DNA of 64,000 bases from Acanthaster planci (GCF_001949145.1 NW_019091462.1:734253-798252); one strand, 5' to 3'. Counted from the stretch's first letter, positions 10,401 through 22,400 are shown. Notes: generated from the letters alone by a model not told the origin. Translations and numbers: made by a program.

Positions 10401-13322
10401 TCATGTCATGAATTGTACTTTGCACTGCTAGGCTAGCATGGTTTTACTGCTCACCGTACTATTCATAACACTGTATATGCACAGGTACATGTACATTGTA
10501 CACATGTACATTTTGTTCATGTATAATGTACAATTCATAGGCCTATACATTTTCAGTTTTTGCTAAGATTCAAATGAACCTAACTAGAAAACCTGAAGAG
10601 TGCCCATTGTAAATTTTTTGGGAAATGTTGGTGACATCTTAAGCAAACAGTTTAAAAAAATCTTTTTGAAAAATACCCATTTTTGCAAATCAATGTCAAA
10701 GGTCATTTATTTGCATAGTTTTGCAGTGGTTTCACGTGGTATGATTTTATTTTAGAAATGAAGGCCATTTCAAGAGCTTTGAAATGATGTAAATTTTATC
10801 TCTGTTGGTGCTTTACTTCAGGACATATGGCTGTCCAAACATGGCAGGTCAACCTAATTTATCAAATGTTTGTTAACCCATATTTCAAAAACTAATTGAC
10901 TGGTGGAGATTTTAGTTCTGGGGGTTTCTCTAGTATCCAGTCAGCACACCAAATGTGGTTTCAATCTGTGACGGTCAGATCCAAAAGCGTGTTGAATTGA
11001 CACGGAATGATCTGTGTGCGTAAGGGTAAATTGCAGTTTAACACAGATGTAGAGTAGCATCTTAGTCTTAAAGCTGAAGTTCTTGTAGCAAGTAAAATAT
11101 CACTGCGTATCAAAAGAAACCTTAGTGACAAAACCTTTTCACCACACTTGGGCCAGGTAAAAAGCAAGTAGAATCCGCCAGATAAACATACTTAATAATC
11201 AAACGCACTGTAGAAACTTGACAAATGTTGTAAAAATTGTTAAAACAAGTTTATCTCATAAACATAGAATTGGGGCAGAGGAATCATTCTTATTATTATT
11301 TATTATTATTATTATTATTATTTATTTCTAGTAATGACCTCAGGATTCCTCAAAAGTGCCCTAGGCACTGTAGCTCACAAGCCTGAAGAAACCTGTAGAG
11401 AGGAGACAATGAGAAGCATTTGTAGTTTTAGAGGTGGGAGGAAAACCCCAGAGATATATTCTGGGTAAAACCCACGGAATCAGGCAGGGACTGAAAACCC
11501 AATCCACATGTGGACTGGGCTAGGGTTCGAACCCAGACTGCAGAGGTGAAAGGCAAGGAAAGAACCACTACGTTAACCCGATTCCCCTCCCCTTATTAAT
11601 GTGACCAGAACAAACATGGCATGAAAAATGTGGAAATGTATGTCCTTGTTCTGTGAATTGGCCCATATTCTCTCTCATCTCAGAAGCTGATGGCTTAATA
11701 GCTTGTAAAGTGGAATGTAAGTGAGGCATAAATCCTGTACTCTTTGGACGTCTGAAGTACTGTTGGTGACTGTAAATTGCAGTGTGCTTTCCTGATGCTT
11801 GATGGAAGTGCTCAATAATGGGACAACAATTATGTTTCAATTTCAATGGTTTACATGTTTGTACTTTTTTATACATATGCTGCTCAAGTGACATTTCATA
11901 TAAATGTACACACAAATATATCAGTGGAAGATGTACTGTACATGTATCGGTACCTACCACAGTTTATCTTGTGCTTTGCAGAAGGGTACTCAGGCAATAT
12001 TCTCTAACACAACTTGTATTGTACCATGCGATAGCTTGCTGAATTACAACTTTCTGCCAGGCAGCAGACGAGGTACTCCCAGTTCCAGAAAGAAAGTTCA
12101 TGTTGTGGTTATTGACATACAGTACCCTCAGCAGTGAAGGGATCAGTACTCAGTCTACTACATCAAAGCTTGATATGATGTGTTAACACAGCCACCGAGC
12201 CACGTAGATTGTCAGTTGATGTATGTTCGGTTCAGTACCCAGTTAATTAGAAAGCCACCTGTCTATCTCAATAACACTTTTTAAGATTGGTTTATAGGGA
12301 TGATATGGTTGATTCATTTTTGTAGTAGTTCTCAATAGAACCACTCATTAGTTTGTTCTTTGCCCTGCATATGGCCATTTTCCACGTTTTATTCTCGTTG
12401 GAAATAGCCAGATAAAAAGATAAAACATAGGAAGTTACTTTTTACGAACATAATTGCCAGCAAATGCCAGTGATTAATGTTCCATGGATGTTTTCCGACA
12501 CCTCATTAGTATTGCGATTGAAACATGTGCTTCCATTAGGACCAGATATGATATTGAAAGCAGCCAAAGGGAACATTTCTAGAAGACAGATTGAGGGGAA
12601 GTGGCTCAAGCAGAAAACTGTGTGACTCAGGAGAACTGCATCAAATTTTCTCTGAAGATGTCAGGAAAATTAAATGAAAATGTACATCATAAATTTGGAG
12701 GATGTCCCTAAAGTGAAAAAGTGGCACAAAGTTGGAGTGAATGATTCATTTTTGATTGATCAATTTTTATTTCTTTATTTTTTTTATTGACAGCAAGTGC
12801 AAAAACTTGCAATTTATAATATACTGAAATAACATATTTACTGAAGATATGTATACATGGCACAAAGCCTTCCCTTGCTCAGCTGAGGGCAGGAGCCTTG
12901 AACCAGTACTGTCATTCTTTCCGAAAACAAGTACTGGTATGGTAGATTGCTTAACCTTAGCACTTAAATCTCTGTTCCTTCACTGCATGTAACAACAGTC
13001 ATAAGTTTTTGTAGAAAAAACAATGAAGCACATTAAGTGAGTGGGCTCATTTTTTCATTGGTCAACCACACAAATCTTACATATTGGTAGCATTTCACAG
13101 CCTGTCCCCTGCTCTCCTTAGCCATCTCTGATACATGTCCCATTTTCCCCTTCTCTTTAGGTATTGGCTGATGTCCATGTACCCACTTCCATCTTTAAGG
13201 AACATACGTTCGTGGACCTCGTTTCCTCTGCGCAGCCCTTATTTCCAGAGGATGTGTTGTACTGGGAAGAATTTGCTAAGAAAGAGGAAAGACCCCGTGG
13301 TCAAAGAACTGACGCTTTGTAG
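4285..13322 (+). CDS. AASDHPPT: AASDHPPT, 4'-phosphopantetheinyl transferase (3' part: three exons, joined 4285-4406, 5727-5945, 13161-13322)
   Basis: The product moves the 4'-phosphopantetheine arm of coenzyme A onto a conserved serine of carrier proteins such as those of fatty acid synthase and the aminoadipate-semialdehyde enzymes, mainly in the cytosol. The three exons join without a frame break (phases 0 and 0) and read along the carboxy-terminal half of the animal protein: IPEFFRLMKRQLT, then the family motif W-x2-K-E-S-x2-K made across the first junction, then DFHESKLDDLHFV and a divergent tail SSAQPLFPEDVLYW. Glu and Lys of the motif, which in the human enzyme help bind Mg and CoA, are present. 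Upstream exons lie left of the window. The first visible exon starts in phase and needs one base from the previous exon. The gene converges on the guanylate cyclase beta gene. Confidence 0.93.
4407..5726 (+). other. AASDHPPT intron, 1.3 kb
   Basis: GT-AG intron between two AASDHPPT exons. It is AT-rich and holds one strong hairpin (5257-5338, listed separately). I saw no other coding or structured element in it. Confidence 0.9.
5257..5338 (+). repeat. 82-bp imperfect hairpin in the AASDHPPT intron, miRNA-precursor-like
   Basis: The arms pair as a 12-bp stem (GGGCAAACACTG with CAGTGTTTGCCC), a 2-nt mismatch, a 10-bp stem (TCAGTTCAAG with CTTGAACTGA), small one-sided bulges, AAAT with ATTT, and a 7-bp stem (ACACAGT with ACTGTGT) closed by a 3-nt loop. 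The size and bulge pattern suit either an intronic microRNA precursor or a tiny fold-back repeat. It lies in the sense strand of the host gene. No known microRNA was recognised. Confidence 0.7.
5727..5945 (+). CDS. AASDHPPT: AASDHPPT exon with catalytic K-E-S-x2-K motif
   Basis: The exon follows an acceptor ttttacattcag at 5726 and ends at donor GTAAGT (5946). It has 73 codons in phase 0. It opens with CLKESYIKAIGIGLGL: Glu at 5736-5738 and Lys at 5748-5750 are the conserved metal and CoA-binding residues of the Sfp-type transferase fold. It ends in VCVALKRPNG, like human VAVALRKPDG. Confidence 0.95.
9104..9520 (+). repeat. left arm of a long inverted repeat
   Basis: From GGTCATTCC at 9104 the sequence matches the reverse complement of 10605-11012 over about 400 bp, by eye at roughly 70-75 percent with small gaps. 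Shared blocks include TCAATTCAACAC, CTTTTGGATC, CACAGATTGAAA, GAAACCCC-AGAACTAAAAT, TGTTTGGACA, CCTGAAGTAAAGCAC and ACAGAGATAAA. It is either a terminal arm of a fold-back element or one copy of a dispersed repeat. Confidence 0.85.
9672..9790. repeat. 118-bp hairpin with ~43-bp arms
   Basis: The left arm (9672-9714) begins AGAAAACGAGG and contains GCCCTGTGTTCGTAGTGGA. The right arm (9747-9790) is its near-perfect complement, with only a few substitutions and small gaps. A 32-nt loop lies between them. It sits within the interval enclosed by the larger inverted repeat but is not centred in it, so it is a separate structure. Confidence 0.85.
10605..11012 (-). repeat. right arm of the long inverted repeat
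   Basis: On the minus strand this reads like 9104-9520 (see the left arm). The outer end GATCATTCC at 11012 mirrors GGTCATTCC at 9104, and similarity fades within ~20 bp outside both ends. The arms enclose about 1.1 kb without a recognisable coding frame. Confidence 0.85.
11289..11592 (-). mobile_element. tRNA-derived SINE with (TAA)n tail
   Basis: On the minus strand the head (about 11590) has a polymerase III A-box-like stretch GGGTTAACGTAGTGGTT (11563-11579) and a B box GGGTTCGAACCC (11523-11534), about 30 nt apart as in tRNA genes. A roughly 190-bp body follows that includes GGTTTTCCTCCCACC, and the element ends in a TAA microsatellite (11290-11328; TTA on the plus strand). This is the standard layout of a tRNA-derived SINE. 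The short direct repeat TTATTA near both ends may be a target duplication but is confounded by the tail. Confidence 0.82.
11290..11328. repeat. (TTA)n microsatellite, SINE tail
   Basis: This is a run of TTA units with a few TTTA interruptions. It forms the 3' tail of the SINE read on the minus strand. Confidence 0.9.
13161..13322 (+). CDS. AASDHPPT: AASDHPPT terminal exon
   Basis: After a pyrimidine-rich acceptor (ccttctctttag), 53 codons plus TAG are read in the phase left by the previous exon. The segment VDLVSSAQPLFPEDVLYWEEF matches human NDLMSSAVPMTPEDPSFWDCF in position and spacing, and the protein ends 15 residues later. No extra exon is needed between 5945 and here to match the family length, so this intron is about 7.2 kb. 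Confidence 0.88.
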   Translation, partial: VLADVHVPTSIFKEHTFVDLVSSAQPLFPEDVLYWEEFAKKEERPRGQRTDAL

Positions 13323-14351
13323 AAATGTTTAGTGACAAATCCTTGGACCATCTCACTTTTCTTGATGGTACATGTATTTAGAAGGAACACATTGACATTT
13401 CAATGTTTTTCTTAAGACACTATCCATCCAGAGTCATTCATCCCTTTCTTACATGAAAATTGAGAAGTCCGCATTTCACTTACAAATCCTGTAGACACAT
13501 CCAGGTTTTGTACCATCACATAGATTGGTCCCAACCATCATGTACCTGTTATATGCGCCTGTATACCATGCATTTTCCCTTATCACTGAAAAGAGCACTC
13601 ACTCTTATTCTCATCTTGCATGGAATGTCTCTTCAAGGTTTCTAAAAGGAATACCCACATTTGTGCACTCTACCATCAAAAACATCAAGAGCAAAGACAC
13701 ATTATTCAGTTAGGTTTTCTAATTTAATGTCAAGGGTTCATTTTTTCTATTCTAACTCAAAGCATGGAAACATCACAACTAGTGTGAAAAGTGAGAGTGT
13801 GAAAATCAAAGAAAGCTGTTCGAATAATCATAACATTGAGCACTTACAGGTGTAGTACACAAGGTGCATGTGTAAACCTACATCCATGTACATGTGTATG
13901 TCACTGAGATCAGTTTAACAACTTTACACCTTGTGCATGAGCTTATAGATCCAGCACATTTCATTGCACACATACACGTTAAATATAAACTTTGTAGAGT
14001 ATGTATGAAAATTAAGTGATTAACACAGTTCTTGAACATTGCAAAGCATTTTTTGTATCTGTCTTTTTTAATACATGTACCCTGAACTACATGTAATACC
14101 TGTCACTAGGTTGTCACATACAGTACTTACTGTAGACTTATTAACTAAAAATTAAATTATTATTAATTAAAACCTAAAAAAAAATTTGTATTACAAACTA
14201 AATTATGTAATGTAAATCACTGGGAACCGAACCAACATGATACCTTATTTCAGTTTACTATTTCTAAATTGACACATACAACATGAACTTCTAACAAAAT
14301 AACCTATCTGTTGTAGAGTATCATTTTCATACAATTTACAAGTATCACACA

Positions 14352-14357
14352 AATAAA
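14352..14357 (+). terminator. possible AATAAA polyadenylation signal for AASDHPPT
   Basis: The hexamer AATAAA lies about 1.03 kb after the AASDHPPT stop codon in AT-rich sequence. ATTAAA variants also occur nearby (14149 region), so which one is used is not decided by the sequence. Confidence 0.3.
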
Positions 14358-15479
14358 TACTTCACACATTTTTACATCAGTTATCATTGCTGTGTGTATC
14401 ACAGGGTTATCAACAAACCAACTCTTGAATTTGTTCATAGACACATTAAATAACATTATATATGCATAATGTGTATGTACGTTATGAAACAAAGCATATC
14501 AGTGTCAATCATTGATAGATACTGAAGGAACAGCATCTGTTCAGTTGTTCGCATGTGTTTCTAATTCTGTTTCTGAATTGAAGCGTCATGCATTTTCTCC
14601 AAAACTCTTAACTTGCATCAAACCAGATGAGCTAAATTTTAATCCTAAAAAGAACCTCTAAGTATGTATTAAAGTGCATGTTTCATCTATTCTTACTCAC
14701 TTTTATTACAGCTTTTGTTGGATGAGGTTCCCACCTAAACTTATTTCATAACAGACTCATGTCACACCTTTTAATTTAACACGGCAAGTCCACATTAGTC
14801 TGAAGTTTTCTCCTGAACACCACACCCTTCCATTCAGTGTATTTCCCTGCATGTATTTATCTCCAAAGCCCATAATTCTGACTAAAATTCCATGATCCTG
14901 TAGTCTACCTTCAACTGGATTTGCAAGGCTGATTTAAATGACATTTGACGGGCATGCCTTTCTAAAGGACCCTGTTCTTATCTGATAGGATTCTAGAAAA
15001 GGAGATTCCATCCACACCAGTACCCTTTGACTAATTCAGACAGTGATGTCTGTCTAATATGGCGTGGGGCACCATGAGGAGGTAGCAACCCAGATTGTGG
15101 TCCAAATTAACTGTGGTATCCCCCAGTTAGTGGCACAATCACAATTGGCTTTCAGAAATGCTGTTAAGTCAAAGTGACAAGGGAATAGTGCAAGGAGATG
15201 GCAGAAGCAAATAACTGAATCTTCAATCACTTGTTTCCACTTGCCTTTTTTGTATGCATCAGCCACTACAAGTGACAAAGTTGCATTCTGGATAGTGGCA
15301 CAGGGAAACACGTATTTGGGCTAATGAACATGTGTGGCAGGGGAAAACTGTGTAATTTATGTGGGACACAACGTTTGCGTCAGGTGTGTATTTCAAACAA
15401 GAAGGATTTGACAATATGAGCCTGCAGGCATCATTTACCCGTATATTAATCTACATTATGTCACGAGGTACCCTGATAG

Positions 15480-16090
15480 TGATCGAATGGGAGTTTGGGG
15501 ACGAGTAAATGAGTACCTTGGTGATGATGAAGAGAAGCAAATGAGAGGATGTGGCGGTGAGATTCATTTACGTAAGAATGATGGTTATGGCTGTTGTTGG
15601 TTGTAGGCAATCAGGGATGAAAAGTGAGAAAATTATGAGAACAGCATCTGTTCAGTGTTAATAACAAAATGAAGTGATAAAGAACGGAGGTTGTAGTTTG
15701 GTTGAGCTGTTTAGTTGGGGATTTATTTGGACGATGGAGGACAATGACTTGGGTAATAATGGTTGTTGATGATAGTTACTTGTTATGATGATGGCTGTAG
15801 TGGTTGTACAGATAGTTGGAGATGATTGGGGTGAAAGTGGAGATGGAAACTCAAAGGTAAAGATGATATGGTGGTGATGGAGGGTTTGGGGTGTTGATAG
15901 TGCTGATATTGGCAATGATAGGTGAAGATGGTGAAGGTGATGCTATTGACAGTGGTGTGGTGAGGATTATACCTGCTTCACATGATACTGATTATGCCCG
16001 TAGTAATGCCCCCAATAATTGAGATGGTGGGGTCAGTGTCGTTGTTATAGATTGCTTAGGTGATGATGGTCATGATAAAAAAAATATATA
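15480..16090. repeat. C-poor GAT/GGT-rich degenerate tract
   Basis: The plus strand is composed of G, A and T with very little C and repeated GATGATGG, GTTGTTGG and GGTGATGG units. It looks like a decayed microsatellite (GAT, GGT and TTG units) rather than coding DNA. A minus-strand open frame here (15658-15915) is just the Thr/His/Pro/Ser translation of the repeat. It would lie in the 3' untranslated region of the cyclase beta mRNA. Confidence 0.7.
15722..15727 (-). terminator. possible AATAAA signal for guanylate cyclase beta
   Basis: The minus strand reads AATAAA about 600 nt past the beta stop codon, inside the GAT-rich tract. It is a lone hexamer match, so confidence is low. Confidence 0.3.
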
Positions 16091-16328
16091 TATTGTTTGA
16101 GTAGTTGATGATGGAGTTAACCGATGATCCATGTACATTTCCTCTGGATAATTTACCTTTAGCTGTTTCAAGAGTATGATAGTAAATGTGTAGAAGAGAC
16201 AGAAGTCATTTTGAATGGAATGAGTTTTTTGGGTGGGTGGGTGGCTGATGATTTGTTTTATCTAATTAATGCCCAAAGTAAATTCCCCATATTGCGTTGA
16301 AGATGGCTGAGATTGTGTACGTCGATGT

Positions 16329-16473
16329 CTATTGCTCTGCTTTACTCTGCTCTTCGCCCGTTGCTTCAGTCAGGAACCAACACTGCATGGGTTCCTTCTT
16401 GCCCTTCATGACTACTGGTCCCCGAAACTCAAAGTGAAAGCTTGGGTCGTGATTTTGGGGCTCCATCAAGCAC
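16329..16473 (-). CDS. GUCY1B1: GUCY1B1 exon 8 (terminal)
   Basis: The 145-nt terminal exon, after acceptor ...actttctgcag, completes an Arg codon and encodes [20 protein letters not shown], then [13 protein letters not shown] and a short acidic tail ending AEQ and TAG. The RGPV[14 protein letters not shown] ending is the beta-1 carboxy terminus. Confidence 0.95.
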
Positions 16474-19400
16474 CTGCAGAAAGTGTGCACAAAATACGAT
16501 CCAAGTTAATAACCTTGTTCTCGCCGGTTTCGTTTGTAACCTGCTCTTATTTAATCCTTGGTGGTTGGTCTACATGCATAATTCTGATTTGCTCATGATT
16601 GACCAGTCTTGAGTTTTTTTTTTCGCTGGTTTCCAAACAGTGATAAATTGTTAATTGCTCATTTCCCTATCAGGCACCTGAAATCGTTACTATACTTCAA
16701 CGCTGTTCGTGCATAACCTGCTTCTCATGTTTTAATTTTTGTTCTCTTGTTTACAGATCTAAGGATCATAATGCAAAGTTTTACCGCTTTCCTTCATTAA
16801 AGGGACAATGAATTGAAGTGTATGTGTCAGTTTGGTAAACTTTTTAGATATGTTTCACATGTGGTTTGTGTTTGTGGTTAAGCCAAAAATGTATTAATTA
16901 ATTGTGTTGTCAGGATAATCTACTGTGTATTTTGTTTCTAAATTGTAATTTTGCTTGTGTTGAATCAAACACTACCCAGCCTTAGCCCCGCCAAGCCGCC
17001 TGACACAGCAAGTCGTTGAAGTCTGCTGTATATCTCACTCTCATTGTCCACTGCTCAAAATGGACTTTGACTTACTCTTAATTAGAACAAGGTGTGTACT
17101 ACTCCACCCATTTAAACATATTATTGTTTCTTCGAACCGAAGAAAAGAAATAAGAACAACAATCGACTTCTAAATGGATCAGGGCAAGAGTGATTTATTT
17201 ACCCCTATGTGAAAAAACACGGTGTGATTTAATTGTAAATTCGCGTTAATTTCTGTGAGAGTACATTCCATATCTAAGCGCATGTCATCAACCCATATAC
17301 AAGTCTGGACAGTGCACCCCCTCAGTGCAAAATAATTTGGGAAAATTGAATTTAGGAAGCTTTCATGAAGATAAACACCGTTGCTATTTGGGAGCACTAA
17401 TAGGTAATGTAAACCCATTTACGGCGGAATTCGTGGCTCTCCTGCGATGCATGCATATTGCTAGCACATAATTCGCATGTTCAGAGCTCTTAAACAAACT
17501 CTTTCCATACGCAGCGGTTATATTTTCCCATACCTTTTCAAGAATTTTCCAGATTCGTGGTTTATGGTTAGGGGTTTGTTGGTCGTGTTATTCTTGCCAT
17601 GTCTCTTAGCCTGTTAACCTGATATTCTGTGCTCTAAGAAACATACAAGACGCTATCAGCTATAGATTATTTTGCAGTAAATAACTGAAGCAAGACAGTG
17701 CACTACTCGGATGAATTCAAAAAGACTACAGAGCAAATGATTCAAATTTTCCCCATAAATTTAACGAAGTCCAGATTGCTAGTGGGAAATGATGCCAGGG
17801 TCACTATCCTATGGACTGGAATTGCAACGCTGCTCCGCTTAAGCACTGAAGCACATCGTGCATCTTTCATTTGTCTCCCCCAAAATTTACTTTAACATTC
17901 TTCATCTTCCTCGATCGTTAGCAAAGGATTTGTGCCCATCTCGCGATATCATATTCATGGAAAATTACTGGCAAGCCCCATTGCTACAACTCTCCTAATA
18001 GATCCCAAATTTGATATCAGATTCATTTATCCACAGCAGTGCCAAGCATTTGAGCTTTTATTTCGCTGAGAACCAGAGCGCATTGTATTTTAATGATATC
18101 ATGTCACTCCAGTTTCATTCTGTTTTCAAGATAAATTATGTGAAGGCTTCGTATCTGAGAGAAATACCGTACCCTTGATGGAGTCGTTATTGTTGCATTT
18201 GTGTTCTAAATAGGCATTTCAATCAGGAGTATTGATTGGACATACATTGACTTGACAGGTACAACTTTACCGTAAAATTTAAAGCACGCGCACCGCGTCG
18301 TTGGCTCGAAATACCGGCCGGCGGGCTGTTTCTCAACGAACTCGTGCAAGAAACGCTTCCTGCCGAGTAAAACATGTTAAAAGTAGTCCCAACAACACCC
18401 CCTCGGATGTTGCTCTGAGTGAAATGACATGTTGGTAGAGTTAGCACAGATGCCTTTGAAAAACAACTGAGGTAGGGGGTTTCAATCGGGCAGATGTTGG
18501 TACGATATTTTTATATCATCTGTTAGCCGCTTGGCGGGAATTTCCATCCATGGTGAAGGGAGCAAGCGTGGGAATTAGACGAAAGTAAGGATTTCTGGAA
18601 ATAACAGAGGCTATGTTTAAAAGTAGGTTTTGCAGTGGCTAGTATTCCCATTGATACTGTATGTTAAAAGAAAATGAGAAACATTGACGTACACGGATTG
18701 TGAACTGAGTACTGAGGGGGCAAAACACATTGGTATGATGTCATTATTGCGGAGTTTTTACATTAATTTACATTGTGCTCGGTCATGATAGTAAATAGCC
18801 ATTCAGTATGCATGATGCATACAGCGCCAATAAATGAATCACTCCTTGAAGCGATACTTGATCGGTCGTCCATAATAAGACTATATCTTACTCCGAGGCC
18901 CGTAGGCGAAAAAACCGACTGTATACCCTGTATCTGTACAAACAAACCCATTCTTATAAGGATGAAATCACACTGGAGTAAAGACTTTCGTAGAAATGTT
19001 CTTAGCTCTCAGGAATGACTGACGGCACGCTCGTCAAGGATGTGTGTTTTAGTTCTTGGGCTACGTTGAAACTTAATGCTGGATCGATCACCGTAACGAA
19101 ATTTGATCTGGTGAGAATGTGCAGGTTTGACCCCTTGTTGTGTACTGGAGTATGGTTGTTGGGCGTGCTTCTCGGTAGTCCTAGGCCCTGTGCCGTCGGT
19201 CCCAGTGGCCGACTTCAACATCCGTCACTAAAATATCGACAGGGTGAATGGATTGGAGGGGTGCAGAGTTTCAAACGGACATAGATTCCGAGAAGGATAT
19301 TGTGCTTTTCTTACGTTTTTGTTGCCGAAGGTTCAAGGAGATTGAATCGAATTACCACCTCTTCTTCGCCATTTATCGTTGTGACCAATTTGCACGAATT

Positions 19401-22400
19401 GTACACGGGTCAATCTAGATTAGATTACTAGTTCCGTTACACTTGGATTTTAGGGCAAATTCTGGCAGGTCATCCTCGCGTCTTGCCAAATCATCTCTGA
19501 TCACACACTGAAGATGGTACCTTTTTACACTTACTTGGGTTCGGTGGTAGTAATGATATTGGTCAAATCAAACCTGACCTTGTTCTGATATTGAAATATA
19601 GGTTCCTGGATTGTCCTTAGTCAGATCTATTTTGCATACAGAAATGGAATTTGTGTTGACTGTCTTTTGTTACTTATGCATGCTGTAACATGAAGTGGCC
19701 TGTTTGTAACATTTAAAGGAAAGCAACGTAATGTCAATGGCTTTATGTAGATTAAGTTTCTGAATCCAAGCGTTTCAGAGACATCTAAAAGTTAAATTTT
19801 TATACCTGTAAGCGTATTCAGATACATTGATGCAGCCAGTCTTTCCAGTGGTCTCCGTCCGACTTGTCAGATTTACTGTGTTGCCAAACAGACAGTAGCG
19901 GGGCATGCGGGTGCCAATAACTCCAGTCACCACCTCACCACTGTGGATGCCAATGGTTATCTGTGATGGGGAGGGACGTGATAAATTTAGCGGAGGCTGA
20001 GGAGATTGTTGTGTAAAGGTAGCTGTCTGAAGGAACAGATGTCAAGGAGTCATCCATACCTTTGACAGAAAAGTCCTATTTAAAAACGCTTCTAATAATG
20101 ACAAGGAAGAAATATGCTTGGAAGAGTCCTTTTGAAAACGGCTAGAAATTTTCATGCGAAATGTCCTCAGGTTTGGCACTTCATTTCAAATAATAAGTGA
20201 CCTTGAAAGGAGTTGGCTAGTTGGAAGAATCGATTTGTGCAACCTACTTGATCACTTTCATGATAAAGTATGGGTTACAGTAATGTAAGAGTCAACACGA
20301 TGCGTGTGATCATTTAAAATAGTACTGTTACTTTGATGTCAATACTGCATCGGCGGGTGAGGTTCCGCAAATAGGTTCAGGTAGAGTAGTTACAATATTT
20401 TAAAAGTGTTTTGCAACGGCGCGTCTTCAGAAATTGCCATTCGTGACCCGAGAATAAGGAACAGACCAAAGTGGGAAAAACACTTTGTCGATTACTCCCA
20501 CACTGCCCTGCAAAAGCGTGTTACATCGATTCACGTAGAGGCTGTCACCCGCCCAAAATAACCAAGAAATGAGAATCGGGCTCCAAGACATATTCAGCAC
20601 TGCCAAGAACGTATTAAAAGAAAATGCACAGCTTTGCTGCCTCCAACAATATCATATTGATTGTGTCGTCTCAAACATCAGGGTTGATATTTTTGGTGAA
20701 TGTGACCGCCACATAGTTTACAATCAAACCGACAGACTGTTGTTCTCTGTAGCTTTATGTTGATTTGTCGATAGGCATTTTTGCAGTGCTGTTTCCAGAG
20801 GGATAATAAAATCAAAAAAATTTTTAAACTGCACACGGGCACTTGACAAAAGCCATTCTTAAAACGATGACTCTGACAAATTGGCGGAACAGTATGTCCG
20901 TGGATGTTAACAGTGAATATCCGATATATTCTGATTGACAGTCAAAAGGGCTGACGTGCCGCTCTTATGATAATTTGTTTTCAAAATGGTGATAAATTTG
21001 TTACTTTTTTATGAGTTTGATCCCTCATTTCGATGCAGTAGTGATAATTTCGACTCACCACGATCGATTCCCCATCGACTGTAATTTCCCTTGACTTTTT
21101 TATGATTTGCAAAGCCATCCTCGCAATGCAGCTTGCGTGCGTGTCACACGGCTCGGGAAGACCACTTACAGCCATGTACTTGTCACCAACCGTCTCCACC
21201 TGCAAATCAAATTTACGAGAAATTATGACCTGGTCTATCCTTGGTTTTCAATTTCAGACAATAAGCAACCATATTGAAAACAGTGGAATATACAGAAAAT
21301 CTGACGAGCACCCAACTAATAAATAAAGCCATTTAATATTTTTTCCTGCATGTACTGTGTACATTGCACTTCATCGGGTACAATGGACAGTGCATGGGTA
21401 ACTTCATTAATTTTTAGTAATTACAGGGTATGAATGGAAAATATTCTGAATAACCCAGAAGAAACAAGTCTGACCTGTAATTATTTCGACCAAGAGGAAT
21501 ACAATTCGAACCTGTAATTATTTTGACCCAGATACTGCGCTTTTCGCCCTCAACTGAATGTCCGTTAATTTAGACCATGGGTAAGTCTAGGTTAATAGTG
21601 GCCAAAGGCACCGCATACAAATGAATTCTTTAACTATAGTCCATGTTCGTTTTCTCATTTTCCTGCTTTCTAGCTAAGAAGTTCACTACCGGCTATTTTT
21701 ATCACCATAAGCATGCACGTATTATCATTTTTACCTTTGGGTACAGAAAATAACAGAATTAGACTCAGACAAATTCTCTGCGGGAAACCAGAATTACAGG
21801 TTAAGGATAAGTGAGAGTTGCTAAGCTATAAAGGCGAGTGCACCTGAAATAAATTTCAAGTAGGAAATCCTGCCACTATTAAATTGTTCTTGATTCTGGA
21901 TTGAAAAGTGTTTGTACGTCGGACAGATCTGCTATACATGTATTTGATCCTCGGGATAATATTTGCAGCCTCTGATTAGCATTTATAAAAGGAAATTAGG
22001 TGTGTGCAAAAATCACGATTTACAAATAGACATTTTTAAAAGAAATACTGTTCCCCTTGGCAGTTCCTTTCACAGCGCATCTGTCGCATTATTACGAAAA
22101 TGAAACCTCGAGTGCTTGTAAATCACTGGCAGAGATGGGATTGAAAAGATGACAAATAACCTTGAGTTACATTACAGAAAATAACGAGCTGTGGCTTATT
22201 TCAAGCATCACTCCCTGATGAGAAAAACACTCCGCACGGCGTGGGGCGCGGTGTCATGCATCCCGAATGGCTGCAAAATAAGCCATATCGCTCCGGTATC
22301 CTCATGGGGAACTCATAGGGGTGCACTGGGAGAGCTTGCCTCCCGCGGGCTTGGCAGCTCGCGATAGTCACTAAGATTCTAGGCGCATCTCTGTTTTCCT

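Larger units (their letters stand above)
5946..13160 (+). other. AASDHPPT last intron, 7.2 kb, repeat-bearing
   Basis: The intron is flanked by a strong GTAAGT donor and a pyrimidine-rich acceptor. It contains a pair of ~400-bp inverted repeats (9104-9520 and 10605-11012), a 118-bp hairpin (9672-9790), ACATGTACA-rich sequence near 10480-10535 and a SINE (11289-11592). Positions 5946-9100 and 11600-13160 are AT-rich with nothing I can name. Confidence 0.85.
13323..16328. other. intergenic region between convergent AASDHPPT and guanylate cyclase beta genes
   Basis: This 3.0-kb segment holds the two 3' untranslated regions. Its first part is AT-rich with a possible AATAAA at 14352. Its last part (15480-16090) is a C-poor GAT/GGT-rich tract. 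I found no coding exon here. Confidence 0.75.

Noticed and set aside
15658-15915. 85-codon minus-strand frame rich in His, Ile, Ser, Thr and Pro
   Set aside because: It is the translation of the C-poor GAT/GGT repeat tract and has no domain or splice context.
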